Below, one piece after another: positions 40,878-52,606 of a stretch of 64,000 nucleotides of DNA. This stretch comes from Clavaria fumosa (taxonomy: Eukaryota > Basidiomycota > Agaricomycetes > Agaricales > Clavariaceae): NCBI GenBank assembly GCA_951802425.1, contig OX637794.1:868001-932000 (forward strand), given 5' to 3'. Both the position numbers and the translations under genes were made by a program. Below the pieces are notes generated by a model. It was not told where the DNA came from and did no database searches. It saw only the letters and a program-made list of their open reading frames with translations. How positions within the stretch are numbered: the stretch's first letter is position 1; every line of letters begins with the position of its first letter.

Positions 40878-42837
40878 CCCAGCACCTGGAGACGATGGCC
40901 CAAAACTTAAGGAGCCTGATGTCTTCACGGGTAAGGACCCGGCACAGCTAACAATGTTCATCTCACAGTGCGTTACGTGGTTTCTGGGGAAGCCATGGAA
41001 ATTCGCTACTGATCGGGATCGCATCCTATTTGCCACGTCGTACCTCCAAGACCAAGCAAATGCCTTACCTCATCCAACAACTGCCCCCTGCAATGTTGGA
41101 CAGCTGGGACAGCTTCACTGTGGAATTATTTCTGGTATTCGGAAACCCCCATCTACACATGACCTTGAAGAGTGTGCTGCGTAATCTGAAGATGCCTGAC
41201 AATTCCCGTGTCACGGAATACATCGTTGCCTTCAATTCGCACGCACCCTACACCAGATACAATGACGCCACGCTTGCCGAGGCCTTTTACCAGGGGCTCG
41301 CTGACCACATCAAAGACCAGTTTCAATACACGAGTTGAGAGCAGGAGTTCACCGGTGTAGTAGGTATTACATGTATTGGCTGCAACTGCTTGATTACAGT
41401 CAAGTTCTTCAGGCGGGGTCTGACCCAACACCTAAAACAGTGAGTGCAACCTTGGAGGGTGTGGAGGATGAGTTAAATGAGTTGATAAGACGAGAGTACA
41501 CGATGCCCAAAGTGTCCGATAGACTTCAATATCAGTCCAATATCGGATCCGATGTTGAGCAAGAGAGTAGTCGAAGATACGAAGGGCTGGCAATGACGAA
41601 GGCCAGCGGAACGATGTGTACGACGAAGGATGAGCCTAACAGAGGTCACACAAGATGTGGGCGATGAGAATAAGCTGCTTTTTGTAGAGTCCGATACGTT
41701 CTTAAGTACATTTTTGTAATTACAAATGCTCTGGATTGTACTGGATGATCCGGAGGTCATGGGGAATGAGGGAAGGTCATAGGTAAGATCATGTGGAGGT
41801 CATAGGTCATAGAAGAAACGGCATAGTACGTAGAAATGAAGAGTCCGAATTAATCGGTCATCGGGAATGCTGGTAGGAAAGAAGAGAAGGCATAATCGAG
41901 TATAGTACATACACGGATCAGCGTAGATAAAACACTTTTGAGTGTAGAAATGTTTACAAATTCAGAGGAACACATGATATGAAATTTACAGCATTTAAGG
42001 ATGAAACAGGGGAGAGTACATGAAACATCAGTCACAAGGAGTGCTAAGCAGAGTAAAGTAATGAAATTGGAGTATATGGGCACCATGGATCACCTGTGTA
42101 ATGTGGCAGCGGCGAGGAATTTAATTTAATGAGGGTCCGGTATCGGATAGTTATCGGATGAGTATTGGGCTTTACGGACGGTCATCGGAGATCAGATGGT
42201 GTCGGATGGTGGTCGGTTCGCGTCGGATACAAGGCCGGTGTGTGCTGAGTTCTTCGGATGGTAGGTATCTGTCATGTTTCCATGCTGGAGCCGTATGTTA
42301 TCCTTACACTGGACTCCACCAACAAGCTTTGGCCTTTTGACGAGCGGTACTGGCAATGTGAGGAGGAACGAGGCCGCTTTCCAATGTCCGTCCAATACAG
42401 AAAGCAACCCGGCGACTCGTCACATGGAAATTCATCAAACCCGACAAAAGACTGCAATGCAAAACCTGACAAAAGACCGCAATGCAAAACCCGCCAACAA
42501 CCAATCCTCAAACCGCCCCGCACCTGCTCCAGCAACCACCCCCACCATGACACCTGCTCTGGCCAAACCCACCTTGACCCCTGTAGCAAAACCGAAGGAG
42601 GGTAAGATGGAGAAATCCGCTCCTTGCGGACCACTCTCCACTGAGGAGAAAGACTGCCGCCGGGCCGCCGGACTTTGCTTGTACTGTGCGGGTCAAGGGC
42701 ATTTCTCAAATATGTGCCTGTCAATCCTTGCTAACTGCAAGTCCACCGCCTGCACTACCCTCACGTTTACCACAACCGCAGCCGAGCCCTCGGCCAGTGA
42801 CATGTCGGGAAATGCTCCAGTGTCTCAAGGCATGTAG
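40878..42837 (+). pseudogene. Element C gag, interrupted
   Basis: Starts without a Met at the joint with repeat E: PGDDGPKLKEPDVFTGKD, then FISQCVTWFLGKPWKF and ATDRDRILFATSYLQD, a typical Ty3 capsid. A frameshift near 41080 leads to LDSWDSFTVELFLVFGNP and LADHIKDQFQYTS (to 41335). After a foreign segment it resumes about 42315 with DERYWQCEEERGR, then a Thr/Pro/Ala-rich linker and the CCHC knuckle CLYCAGQGHFSNMC. Not functional. Confidence 0.82.
41340..42310. mobile_element. Unidentified insert within element C gag
   Basis: About 0.95 kb without gag similarity separates the two halves of C gag. It has no recognisable domain; a stretch near 42140-42220 repeats GGTCATCGG-like words. It is most simply a solo LTR or short non-autonomous element, but I could not define its ends or a target duplication. 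Confidence 0.45.
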
Positions 42838-42899
42838 GGAGATTCTTGAGTCGCGATACTGTTGTAGATACCAATGACAATACTGATACCTGTACCTTA

Positions 42900-45800
42900 G
42901 ATGAACTCCCCTTATAAGCTGTTCTTTCATCTATTTCTTCTGCTGCCTTTTTGATTTCCGTTGTCATTCTGCAAATTAGTAATACCCCTGTACCCACGCT
43001 TGTAGATTGCAGAGCTATCGAATGTTTTGTTTTGCCCAACTTTGCACCTTTGAAATTCCGTTCAACACTAACTCGCCCTATACAACTTAGGCTATTTGAT
43101 GGGTCCGTCACAGGACTGATCACCCAGGCGACTGACCAACAATTCCGCTTTGAGGACGACATGATGCATACTGAATGTTTCTACATTACCTGACTCCATT
43201 CGGATGCGAAGGTTGTACTCGGACTGTCATAGCTTCGGAAACACAACCCGGACATCGATTGGCCAACCCTCTCAATGCGATTCCACAATCCCGATACCTG
43301 ACTGCTGATGATGAAGCCCTTGCCTGCCATGGCCACTGACGCGGCAAGGCCTGCAGGGTCTCACAACCCAACCACTGATGAACTCAGGGTCCTGAAGGAG
43401 CTCGCCCCCAAGGACTGGTTGACACTGAGCCGAGGACTACCCACGGGGACCACTGGAAATCCACCGCGCCCGATAGCAATTCCGTTATGTCAGGAACTTC
43501 GAGCTCCACTACACGGGACTAGGAAAACCCACCCGAGGAGCCTTTGTCACCTTTTTCCACCATTGTTGCTGCTGATAAAACTTCCCCCAACCCGAATTTA
43601 CAGAGAATGAGGTCACAGGACAATCCCGCTGCCCCATTGCCCCGTTGCCTGAGCCAGCACCCACCGACATTCGAATTTTGGACCCCACCTGCTTTGCCAA
43701 CCATCTAGTGGGCGAGGATATAGTTCTCCACACTGTTTATCACTTTTTCCCCATGCCCAAAGATTCACTCCGAGCTAATGCCGCACTGACCAATTCTGAA
43801 CCCACAGGAGCAGGGGCAAATCTGCCGCCGCAATATGCAGACTTTATTGATGTCTTCTCTAAGGAAGAGGCCTGCACCCTTCCACCCCACCGAACTTACG
43901 ACCATGCAATACAGCTCAAACCGGACACCAGAGCCCCTTGGGGTCCACTGTACAACATGTCCGAGCTGGAATTGAAGGTTTTACACGATTATATTGACAA
44001 TATGCTCCAGAAGGGATTTATTCGTCCTTCCAAATCCCCTGTGGGAGCCCCTGTTGTATTCGCAAAAAAAGAAAGACAGTTCGCTCCATCTTTGTGTTGA
44101 CTACTGTGGTTTAAACAGGGTCACGATCAAAAACCAATACCCAATCCCACTAATCAACAACATGCTTGACCACTTACAGGGTGCGCGGATCTACTCGAAA
44201 ATCAACCTCCATGCCGGATACAACAATATCCGCATCAAGGAGGGCAACAAGTGGAAAACTGTCTTCCGCACCTGATACGGCACCTTCGAGTATTTGGTGA
44301 TGCCATTCAGGCTAACCAACGCTCCGGTGACGTTCCAACGATTTATGAACGACATTTTCGCCAACATGGTCGACTCCTTTGTGGTTGTCTACCTCGATGA
44401 TATTTTAATTTATTCCAACAACATGACGGAGCATGAGGGTCACGTCCGCTGTGTTCTACAGCAGCTCTGCAACAATCAACTTCATGCAAACCTGACGAAA
44501 TCGAGTTTCCACCTCAATTCTGTGGAATATTTGGGTTTTATTGTTTCTCCTAGTGGAATTTCTATGGACTCTATGAAAATTGACGCCATCTTAACCTGGC
44601 AAACGCCTACTAATGTTAAAGAAACACAGTCCTTTTTAGGTTTTGCAAATTTCTACCAACGATTCATCCACAGCCACTTGAGAATAACCTGACCACTCAA
44701 TAACCTTACACAGAAAGGGCTCCACTTTGACTGGACAGCAGACTGCCAAGCGGCATTCGACCACTTGAAGTCAGCATTTACGTCCGCTCCGGTCCTTGCG
44801 CATTATGACACGGAAAACCCCACTGTCGTAGAGATGGACAGGTCGGAATACACCATAGTGGCAATCCTTTCTCAAATTGACCAGACAACTAACCTTCTCC
44901 ACCCAATAGCCTTTTACTCTTGATCAATGTCCCCTGCAGAATTAAACTACAACATTTACAATAAAGAACTCCTTGCCATCTATGAGGCCTTCTGCCAATG
45001 GAGACCCTATTTGGAGGGAACTCAACATTCAGTACTTGTGGTAACAGACCATAACAATTTGCAGTACTTTACGACCTCCAAACAACTTTCCTGACAGCAA
45101 GCCCGCTGGTTGGAATTTCTCTCCAGCTTCGATTTCGTGATTAAATACTGCCCGGGTCGCCTCGGGAGCAAGCCCGACATGCTCACCCACCACTCAGATG
45201 TTTACCCTAAAGGGGAAGATAGGGCTTACGCCCAAGCTAACCCACAAAATTTCCAACCTTTATTTAACCCTAGACAGGTCCTTGCGGCAGTCACGATGGA
45301 CTTGGCGGCAATGCACTCGCCCACGACTCTTACGCCCAAGAACACCTCTGACGACTCGAAAACAATGCAGGAGTTAATTCTGACGACAAGCCCTTCTCGC
45401 TCTCCGACAACAAACTCCTACTCCGTGACAAGCGGATTTACGTCCCCGACCACAACAATCTCTGACTCGAAATCTTATGCACCTACCACAACCATAAGCT
45501 TATCAGACACCCAGGGATCTGCAAAACGATTCAGCAGATCCACCGGCACTACTTCTGGCCCAAAATCTGACAATTCATTATGACCTACGTCCGATCGTGT
45601 GCCGAATGCATGCGGATGAAAACAGTCCGACACAAGCCGTATGGACTAATGAAATTCCTACCTATTCCGCAGTGCCCGTGGAGTTCCATTTCAATGGACT
45701 TCATTGAGGGATTACCACAGTCTCGATTTCGATTCAATTTTAGTTGTTGTGGACAGACTAACAAAATATGCAATCTTTGTAGAATGCCGCAAGACAGACG

Positions 45801-46750
45801 GTGCCATGGAATTGGCTGCGCTGTTCTTAAAGCATGTCTTCACCAAACATGGCGCACCCCACGACATAGTTTCCGACTGAGGGAAACTATTCGTTTCCAA
45901 ATTCTGGTCCTCGCTATGTCACCTACTTGACATTAAAGCAAATCTCTCAACTGCCTACCACCCTGAGACTGATGGACAGACCGAACGCGTCAACCAGATC
46001 CTCTAGCAGTATATCCGCCTGTATGTTAACTACCAACAGGACAACTGGGTACCCCTTTTACCACTTGCGGAATTTGCGTACAACAACACTCTGCACTCAG
46101 CAACCCAAGTAATGCCCTTCTTTACTAATAAAGGTTACCATCCCAGGTTTGAGATTAGGATCGATGATGTTAGCTCTTACACAGCTCGACAACATGCAGA
46201 CGACCTCACCACCCTTCACAACTACCTGAAGGAGCAACTCCACGTTGCAATTGGTCAATACGCCCAGGCTACGGAGCACCACCGAATTCTGCTGCCGGAT
46301 TTCCACGTTGGCTCCAAGGTCTGGCTGGATGCGCGTAACATTAAAACGAAGCGCCCATCCAAAAAGCTCGACTCCAAGTATGTCAGACCACTTACAATTT
46401 CACAGAAAATCTCTGACCATGCATACCGGCTTGAGCTACCCCCGGCCATGAAGGCATTACACAACGTCTTCCTGGTCAAATTACTCCAACTACACATCGA
46501 GAACGAAATTCCGCACTGCCAACAGCCTCCTCCACCCCTGGTCGAAGTTGATGGCAAAATCGAGCACAAGGTATCAGCCATCCTGGACAGTCGTTTTCAC
46601 TGCAAGAAACTTCAGTATCTTGTAGAATGGGTTGGCTACGAAGGGACGACGGAGCACCGCACCTGGTAGCCTGCCGAGAACCTCAAGCACGCCACGGAAT
46701 ATGTTCGGGATTTCCACCAGCGTTATCCACACAAACCCTGCCCTGTTTAA
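42900..46750 (+). pseudogene. Element C pol: protease, RT, RNase H, integrase, chromodomain
   Basis: Protease PTLVDCRAIECFV (42985-43030) has Cys where DSG is expected. [19 protein letters not shown], frameshift at 44075, then [20 protein letters not shown] and VVYLDDILIYSNN. RNase [31 protein letters not shown]. Integrase: SCAECMRMKTVRHKPYG and [11 protein letters not shown], then frameshifts; the end is restored at 46112 with WLDARNIKTKRPSKKLD and a chromodomain (KKLQYLVEWVGYEGTTEHRTW followed by TAG). TGA stops at 44273, 44690, 44923 and 45092 fall where Arg or a similar residue is expected. Confidence 0.82.
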
Positions 46751-47131
46751 CAGGCCTACGTATGCATTTTACTTCTCATACCCACTTACTTACATTCCTT
46801 TTTCTTATTTCCGATATGATACACCATACAAATAATAAATAAATAAAAACGTTAAAGACATCCTACAGAATATCCACACAATTTCCGCACACTCCACTTT
46901 GTTACGAGGCTTCGAAACTCAACTACTATTTCAAAAGAAACACCACTCCCACCTTTTGTACACACTATCATTCATTTCCGCTTCACCTTTTGTCTCTCCG
47001 TTTACTTTGTTTTATCTCACTCCTTGCAATTTTCACCCTTCATCATGTGAGACAAGTTATTTTCCTGAAAATTTTTTATGTACATACAAAAGATTATATA
47101 CAGCAGCCGACAAGGAGAGAGAGAGAGAAAA
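46751..47131. other. Spacer between pol and the antisense gene in element C
   Basis: 380 bp of AT- and CT-rich sequence; no gene seen. The antisense gene's 3' end and the C pol 3' end converge here. Confidence 0.4.
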
Positions 47132-48233
47132 CTAGTCTGATGCGTCATACTCCCGCTCCTCGATCGCCTGCTTCATCTCCCCAAACGCATCGTTCAGCTG
47201 GGTGAACCTGCGCATGAGCGTCACACAGGCCGATTGTACCGACGACAGGCTCTCGGTGAGGCGGAGATCGTCTGCCTCACTGGGGAAGAACTGCTGCTTC
47301 CGCCTCCGCACCTCCCGACGGGCTCTTTGCGCCTGCTTCCGACCCCGCTTGAGCATCTTGCCGCCCAGCGCGTTGCATGACCGTTTTTGCCGCACGCACT
47401 GGTCGCATGACATTTCTGTGACCCCGATGCACCACACGCTCACGAATGCACAGCGTTCACAAACGGGGTCCCGCAGGACCAATACCTTATCCTAGAAAAC
47501 AATATGTTAGAACTTTTCCTTTGGATTAAAATTACTTACCTTCCTGTCCACCAACGTCTGCCCTTCCCGCTGCATGCACATCTCGAGGAACCTGAGGCAG
47601 GTGTGCTGATATCCCTCAGTGTCGACTTCCTCGATCTCCGCATCACCCGTGTCGCATGCCGATGCGTCTTGCTGCCGCCAGATGTCCTCGCTTCGCCTGC
47701 GCTCCTCCAACGTGGAAGTGCAGGCGGTCACCGCAGTTGCTGCCACTGCCTCAGTCACCGCTGCCTCCTCTTCACGTTGTGCGTTTTGCTCGAGCTCCTC
47801 CTCCCTCCACGCTTCCTCCGCCTCTTCCTCTTGACGGGCCCACTCTACCTCCGCTGCCCACTCCATGCACGTGTCGTCGATCTTCTTCAGGAAATAGCGG
47901 GCATCAACAATTGCCCGCTCCGCTGCCTCCAGCTGCCCCTCGGACTTGATGACGTCCCCCTCCGCCACAGCAAACGCTGTATACCACTTACAGTGGTCCT
48001 GCGGCAGCACTATCGTATCAGCACTAGAGCCAGGGGATTGGACAACTTACCACTAATCGCTGGGCATCATCCGCCCACACCTGCAACTCTCTCACCTCCG
48101 TCACTGCCTCGAATTCCGCTCGCAGGTCCACTTGGGGGGGGAGGGACCTCTCCGCCATCAGCGAATGCCGGGTTTGGAACTTGGCAACAATTTTATGCAA
48201 AAGAGGTAGAAGAGGGTGGAGGGTAGGCGCCAT
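47132..48233 (-). CDS. Spliced antisense gene in element C: coiled-coil protein with cysteine cluster
   Basis: Three exons on the minus strand: 48233-48051, 47998-47540 and 47491-47132, introns 47999-48050 and 47492-47539, both GT..AG with GTAAGT donors, no stop. About 330 residues. The start may be at 48233 (MAPTLHPL) or 48158 (MAERSLPP). The N-terminal half is helical and strongly charged with a coiled coil (EWARQEEEAEEAWREEELEQ). The C-terminal part has a cysteine cluster, DPVCERCAFVSVWC then SCDQCVRQKRSC, resembling a binuclear Zn cluster, followed by a basic stretch (KRGRKQAQRARREVRRRK) and a helix. I infer a DNA- or RNA-binding protein. It lies inside LTR element C, opposite to gag-pol, between pol and the polypurine tract. 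Captured host gene or element-borne accessory gene are both possible. Confidence 0.68.
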
Positions 48234-48353
48234 GGTGTTGCGATAGGACAGAGAGGCGCGACCTTACCGAAAAAGAAAATCGAGCACCGCTGCGAGTCAA
48301 CAGAATCACGTGACTGGTCACGTACTGGCCTGCCTTGCAGGAGCTCGGCTCTT

Positions 48354-48366
48354 AGGGAGGAGGTAC
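48354..48366 (+). other. Polypurine tract of element C
   Basis: AGGGAGGAGGTAC directly before the LTR start TGTCACAACCC. Its position shows that the antisense gene lies within the element. Confidence 0.72.
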
Positions 48367-49053
48367 TGTCACAACCCAACACACCCCGTTAGGGCCACCC
48401 GACGCGTCTCCACACTTGATGGCTGCTCCCAACTCAATTCTGCCACTGAACAATCGCCCTGAACCCACCACTGGCAATTCCACATGTGGACCATAATTCC
48501 GACAGACTCCACATGCTTTGCTGTTGTTCGGCCGATGCTGGGGAGCCTTGGGAACGAGTGGAGTCGGTTTAGGACTTGCAAGGTGGTCTCTAGGCGAGCT
48601 AGTGAAGGCCCCTCGAAGATATTAGACTTTGGGATTTGGATACTGTGGCTGAAACATGTTTCTGGGCAATTCCTTAGTCTTTGTTTTATAACTTCTTCTT
48701 CTTCTACACTATCCTATTTTAGATACTACTTACTATATAAACCCCAAGGCTGTAGTAGATACTACAGCATACGACATAAACTCAATTACCCGCTTACGCG
48801 CAAGGATCACTGTTGAGAGCTGCCTTAAGTACTTGACTGGGCATTGCATAGCAGCCACTCTCTCATGCGGTCTCCGGGTCAAATCCCCTCCTTGTATCAT
48901 TCTGCCATCTCCCATCCTTTCCTGCTGCGCCCACACCCCTTCCCGTCAGTGTGGCTTGCGTGCAGAATTCCTGTCCACCGTTGGAATTGTCGCTACGCCC
49001 CTCCCCGCCATTGTTTATACTTGTATTTGGGTGGAATTGACCTACTCTTGACA
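48367..49053 (+). repeat. 3' LTR of element C
   Basis: 687 bp from TGTCACAACCC to CTCTTGACA, with TATATAAA-like sequence near 48734. The right end abuts element D coding sequence. No 5' LTR survives for comparison, so the ends are inferred from the terminal inverted repeat, the polypurine tract and the point where D reading resumes. Confidence 0.68.
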
Positions 49054-49695
49054 CACGCTTATTGTCGAGCTTCTTGTTTGGGCGGTCCATTCTCAGGTTT
49101 CATGTGTCAAGCCATACAAGATCTCCTTTCCCATACTCGTGGCTGGGTCACTTCCCACTGTCGTAGCTTTTCTTCATTGCCAGTGCAGCCTTTTCCATAG
49201 CCTCCTTGGCAGCTTGTTGTGACTCCTCCAACTTGGCCATCCACTCATCCACAGCTGGATTCACCTCTGTCCAGGGATGAATTCCTCCATTCCATGGATG
49301 TTGCCCATAGTCCAGGAAAAAGAGGGTGTAGCCGGTCACGGAGTGTTCCTGGTTGTTCAGCATGAATTCCGCAGTGCTCAGCCACTCTGCCAAATTGTCC
49401 TGGAGATGGTTGACGTACCCTTGTAGATAAGTCTCGATCTCCTGGTTCACTCACTCTGTTTGTCCATCAGTTTGGGGGTGGAAGGCGGTGCTTGGGTTGG
49501 CCTTTATCCCAATCATACGGTAGAACTCCTTCATGAACCTTGAGATGAACTGCGGTCCATGATTGCTGACGACTTTCTGGGGAATACCATGGTTCCAGAA
49601 CACCCAGTCACACAAGATCCTCGCTGCTCCCAGACTCGTCAGATCAAATCCAATCGCCTCAATGAGCATTTGTTTGGTAAACTTGTCGACAATGA

Positions 49696-51206
49696 TGTCA
49701 GGACCCATTCATTTTTCCCCTACCCAAGCCAACTCTACCAACACCTACAAACCTCCCAATGACCCTCTACACACTTCCGAAACCCACCGTCCCCTTCCAG
49801 AAGCCTCCCCGACCTCCCCCGCATTCACATGACACTTGTGACCACCATGCCATACTCGTGATATCTCTCTCCACCTCACCCATGCATGTACTTTGCCTGG
49901 ACCCACCACCTTGACGTGTGACATGCCCTTACGCATCTTCTTCAGTTGGCATGTGACTTGCCACACGGCATCTTCGGCGCTTCCACTACCAGCACCAATA
50001 TGTTATCAGTGTTACGACCATTACCAGCATTACCCATGTGACTTCCTGCCCAAGCGTCACCTGCATCACTACTGCCATCCACATGACCACACGCATGGAC
50101 CTCGCAACCTTAATGATGAAACACACTGCCAGCGACCAGCTGAGCACTACTTCAAATTATGCTTCCTTTCTTCTCCTCAGTCATCTATAACTACACTAAC
50201 TATGACCAAAACACCTCTTCGTAGTTATAGTTACTCATATGATTATTTAACTAAGTCGTGACTCATGACTGGTCAGGTTCGTGACTTTACTTACAGTGAC
50301 CCAAAAAACTGTTGCAATGTTTTGGCACTTTGAGCTAAATAAGGTGTAGCACATGCAATAAATTTGCTAAAATCATAGAAATATTAGACATGGTAACCCT
50401 CCCTCTTGGCTATCTATGTTTCCCTTACCCCTCACAACCTTAGTAGAACATGCACATGGTCACTTTATGACTAGCTATACCCCGTACTACTATAGTTCTG
50501 TTGCTTGGCAACCTCTGTACTTTTCCTTTTCTGTTATACTCTCTGTACACACATATATAAGCCTTGCATGTACATATGGTACTGTAGACTTGATATTGAT
50601 GCACTTTGGTTTAAGCTTGAGGCTATCACACCCTTTGAGCTTGGAACCATTGTGATTGATAGGTCTTGTCTCTCTTGGTGACCTCAAGATCATCAAGACA
50701 CTTCTACTCTATTCTAACTCATTCTCCACACTCGTATAAACTTGCATGCTTAAGTATTCTCTCCTATTCATCTTGATACTGATTTCTTCGAACCCCACAG
50801 GTTCTCTCGTTGGTTGGCAAAGTCATTACCTTCACTGACACATCTCTTGACATTGTCGCGACTACCTGCAACTCTCTCAACATTGTCTATTTCTCCCTCC
50901 TTGTCTATTTCTTCCTTCACGCTTTGTCAGTCAACTTTGCGACCTTCTCAGCATTACCTATTTCTCTCAACTCGTCCTTTTCCCTCTCTACACTTCATCT
51001 ACCAACTTCATGACTTTCTCAGCAACGTCTCCCTCCTCTCTACTTGTCTCTCCTCATTCTCACATCTTCTCAGATGTCCTCACGACCTTCCGGGACTGAG
51101 CATTATTGACTGTGCTCAACAGTTGATTGGTCTTAGCAAGTTTCCAGGACCAGTCACCAACAAGTCAACCTTTGGTATTATTTACAAGATGGGACAGGCC
51201 CTAACA
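49696..51206. mobile_element. LTR-like insertion E within element D integrase
   Basis: 1511 bp from TGTCAGGACCC to GGCCCTAACA, flanked by AATGA (49691-49695) and GATGA (51207-51211), a 5-bp target duplication with one mismatch. The D integrase reading stops and resumes exactly at these points (ILVI then VDKFTK). No coding sequence inside. It is probably a solo LTR of a long-LTR family; about 900 bp match an inverted copy at 40114-40877. Confidence 0.72.
50294..50414. mobile_element. About 120-bp insertion within E, flanked by TA
   Basis: Compared with the copy at 40114-40877, this copy has 121 extra bases starting CAGTGACCCAAAAAACTG, with TA on both sides (50292-50293 and 50415-50416). It may be a small TA-targeting element remnant or indel; terminal inverted repeats are not evident. 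Confidence 0.45.
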
Positions 51207-52606
51207 GATGACAAGGATGGAATCGAACCTGCGGGATTGTGGCAGCGGTCCTACTATATCCCAGCTGATTGCTGACCATGGTCCGCTTGGCACTGGGTGT
51301 GGGTGCAGGGGGGCTGTGCGCTTCGTCTGGTCTGGCTTGGTCCTCTGGCAACCTTCACACCCAGCCACATAATGTTCTACATCCTTCACCATCTCCGGCC
51401 ACCAGTAGGCCTTGAGTACTGCAGCTTTCATTTTCTTAGCCCCAGGGTGTCCTGCAATAGGGAGGTCGTGTTCGTAGTTGAGGACCACCTCACGTACAGC
51501 CGGGGGTATCCACACAGTGCTACTCTTCCACCATAGTCCGAAATGATCTCGCATCCAGCTGTTGTCGAGTTCCTCAAGCTTAGTGACATGCTCTGCACTC
51601 TTTTCCTGGAGGAGTGTCTCCATCTCAGAGGTGAAACTGGCGTGCACGTCCATCTCGGAGGGGAATATCTGAACAGGGGTGTCTTCTTTGGCAGCATCTC
51701 CATAGTCTGGTCTTCGAGACAAGGCATCAGCCTTGGTATTACTTTTGCTGGTCCAATACTTAATCTCAAAGTTGAAGCTCTGAAGCTCCCCATACCAGCG
51801 TATTTGTTGTGGTTTCAGCTTCTGAGGCTTTCTGAAATACTGGAGGTTGGCGTGGTCAGTCCAGATTTCGAAAGTTTCATCCACTCCTATTAGGTACGCT
51901 CTCCACTCTCTGAGCGCCCGGATCACTGTGAGGAACTCCTTGTCATAGATGTCATAGTTCTTCTCAGCAGTGGTGAGGGCTTTAGAGATGTAGTCGACTG
52001 GTCTCCATGTGCCATCAGTCTGCAATTGGGAAAGAACTCCGCCTGTTGCAAGGTTACTCACGTCCATTTCTATCTTCCACTTACCCAAGTCCTGGAGTAG
52101 AGTGAGGACTGGGGCCGAGACAAGCGCCTTTTTCAAGTCCAGGAAGGCTGCGACCTGTTCTGCTTGCCAGCACCATGGGATGTTGCCAGTCAGCTTGAAC
52201 AGGGATTTGGCTTGTGTGGACAAGTTGGGGATGAAGCAGTGCAGATGGTTGATCATGCCTAAGAAACGTTGGAGCTCCTTAACGTTTCGAGGGGTCGGCC
52301 AGTCCCGTATGGCCTGTGCTTTGGCCGGGTCGTGTTTGAGTCGGTTATGGGAGAGCCTGAGTCCCAAGTAGAAAACCTCCGCCTTCTCAAACTCACACTT
52401 ACTCAGTTGCAGACACAGCCCTGGGCTGCCCATTGTCGCAGAACCTCTGCAGCACCCAGTCCATCCAGTAACAGTGGGTCACAAGGTCGTCGGCAAATAC
52501 GATGACGTCATCGATGTATGCGAGTACATGTCCACCAGCGATTTCTTCCCTCAGGATATGGTTCATGAATCTTTGGAAGGTCATGGGGGCATTCTCACAC
52601 CCTTCA

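Larger units (their letters stand above)
40878..49053 (+). mobile_element. Ty3/gypsy chromovirus C, 5'-truncated, carrying an antisense gene
   Basis: Plus-strand element: gag from 40878 (interrupted by a roughly 0.95-kb insert), protease, RT, RNase H, integrase, chromodomain to the TAA at 46748-46750, then 0.4 kb, an antisense spliced gene (47132-48233), a polypurine tract (48354-48366) and a 687-bp 3' LTR (48367-49053). Its pol differs clearly from A, B and D. Frameshifts and TGA stops show it is older than B. Confidence 0.8.
49054..52606 (-). pseudogene. Ty3/gypsy fragment D (B-like pol), interrupted by insertion E
   Basis: Minus-strand pol fragment closely similar to element B. It begins in RT at 52606 (ENAPMTFQRFMNHILREEI, then AYIDDVIVFADDL), with a small frame disturbance near 52430, and continues through RNase H (WTDHANLQYFRKPQKLKPQQ) and integrase HHCC (CEGCQRTKPDQTK) to SRRFDSILVI. 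Insert E follows; the reading resumes at 49690 with IVDKFTKQMLIEA, SNHGPQFISRFMKEFY and HPQTDGQTE, and ends against the C LTR at KKLDNKR. RNase H has VDVSN where B has TDAS. Upstream RT, gag and LTRs are missing. Confidence 0.85.
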
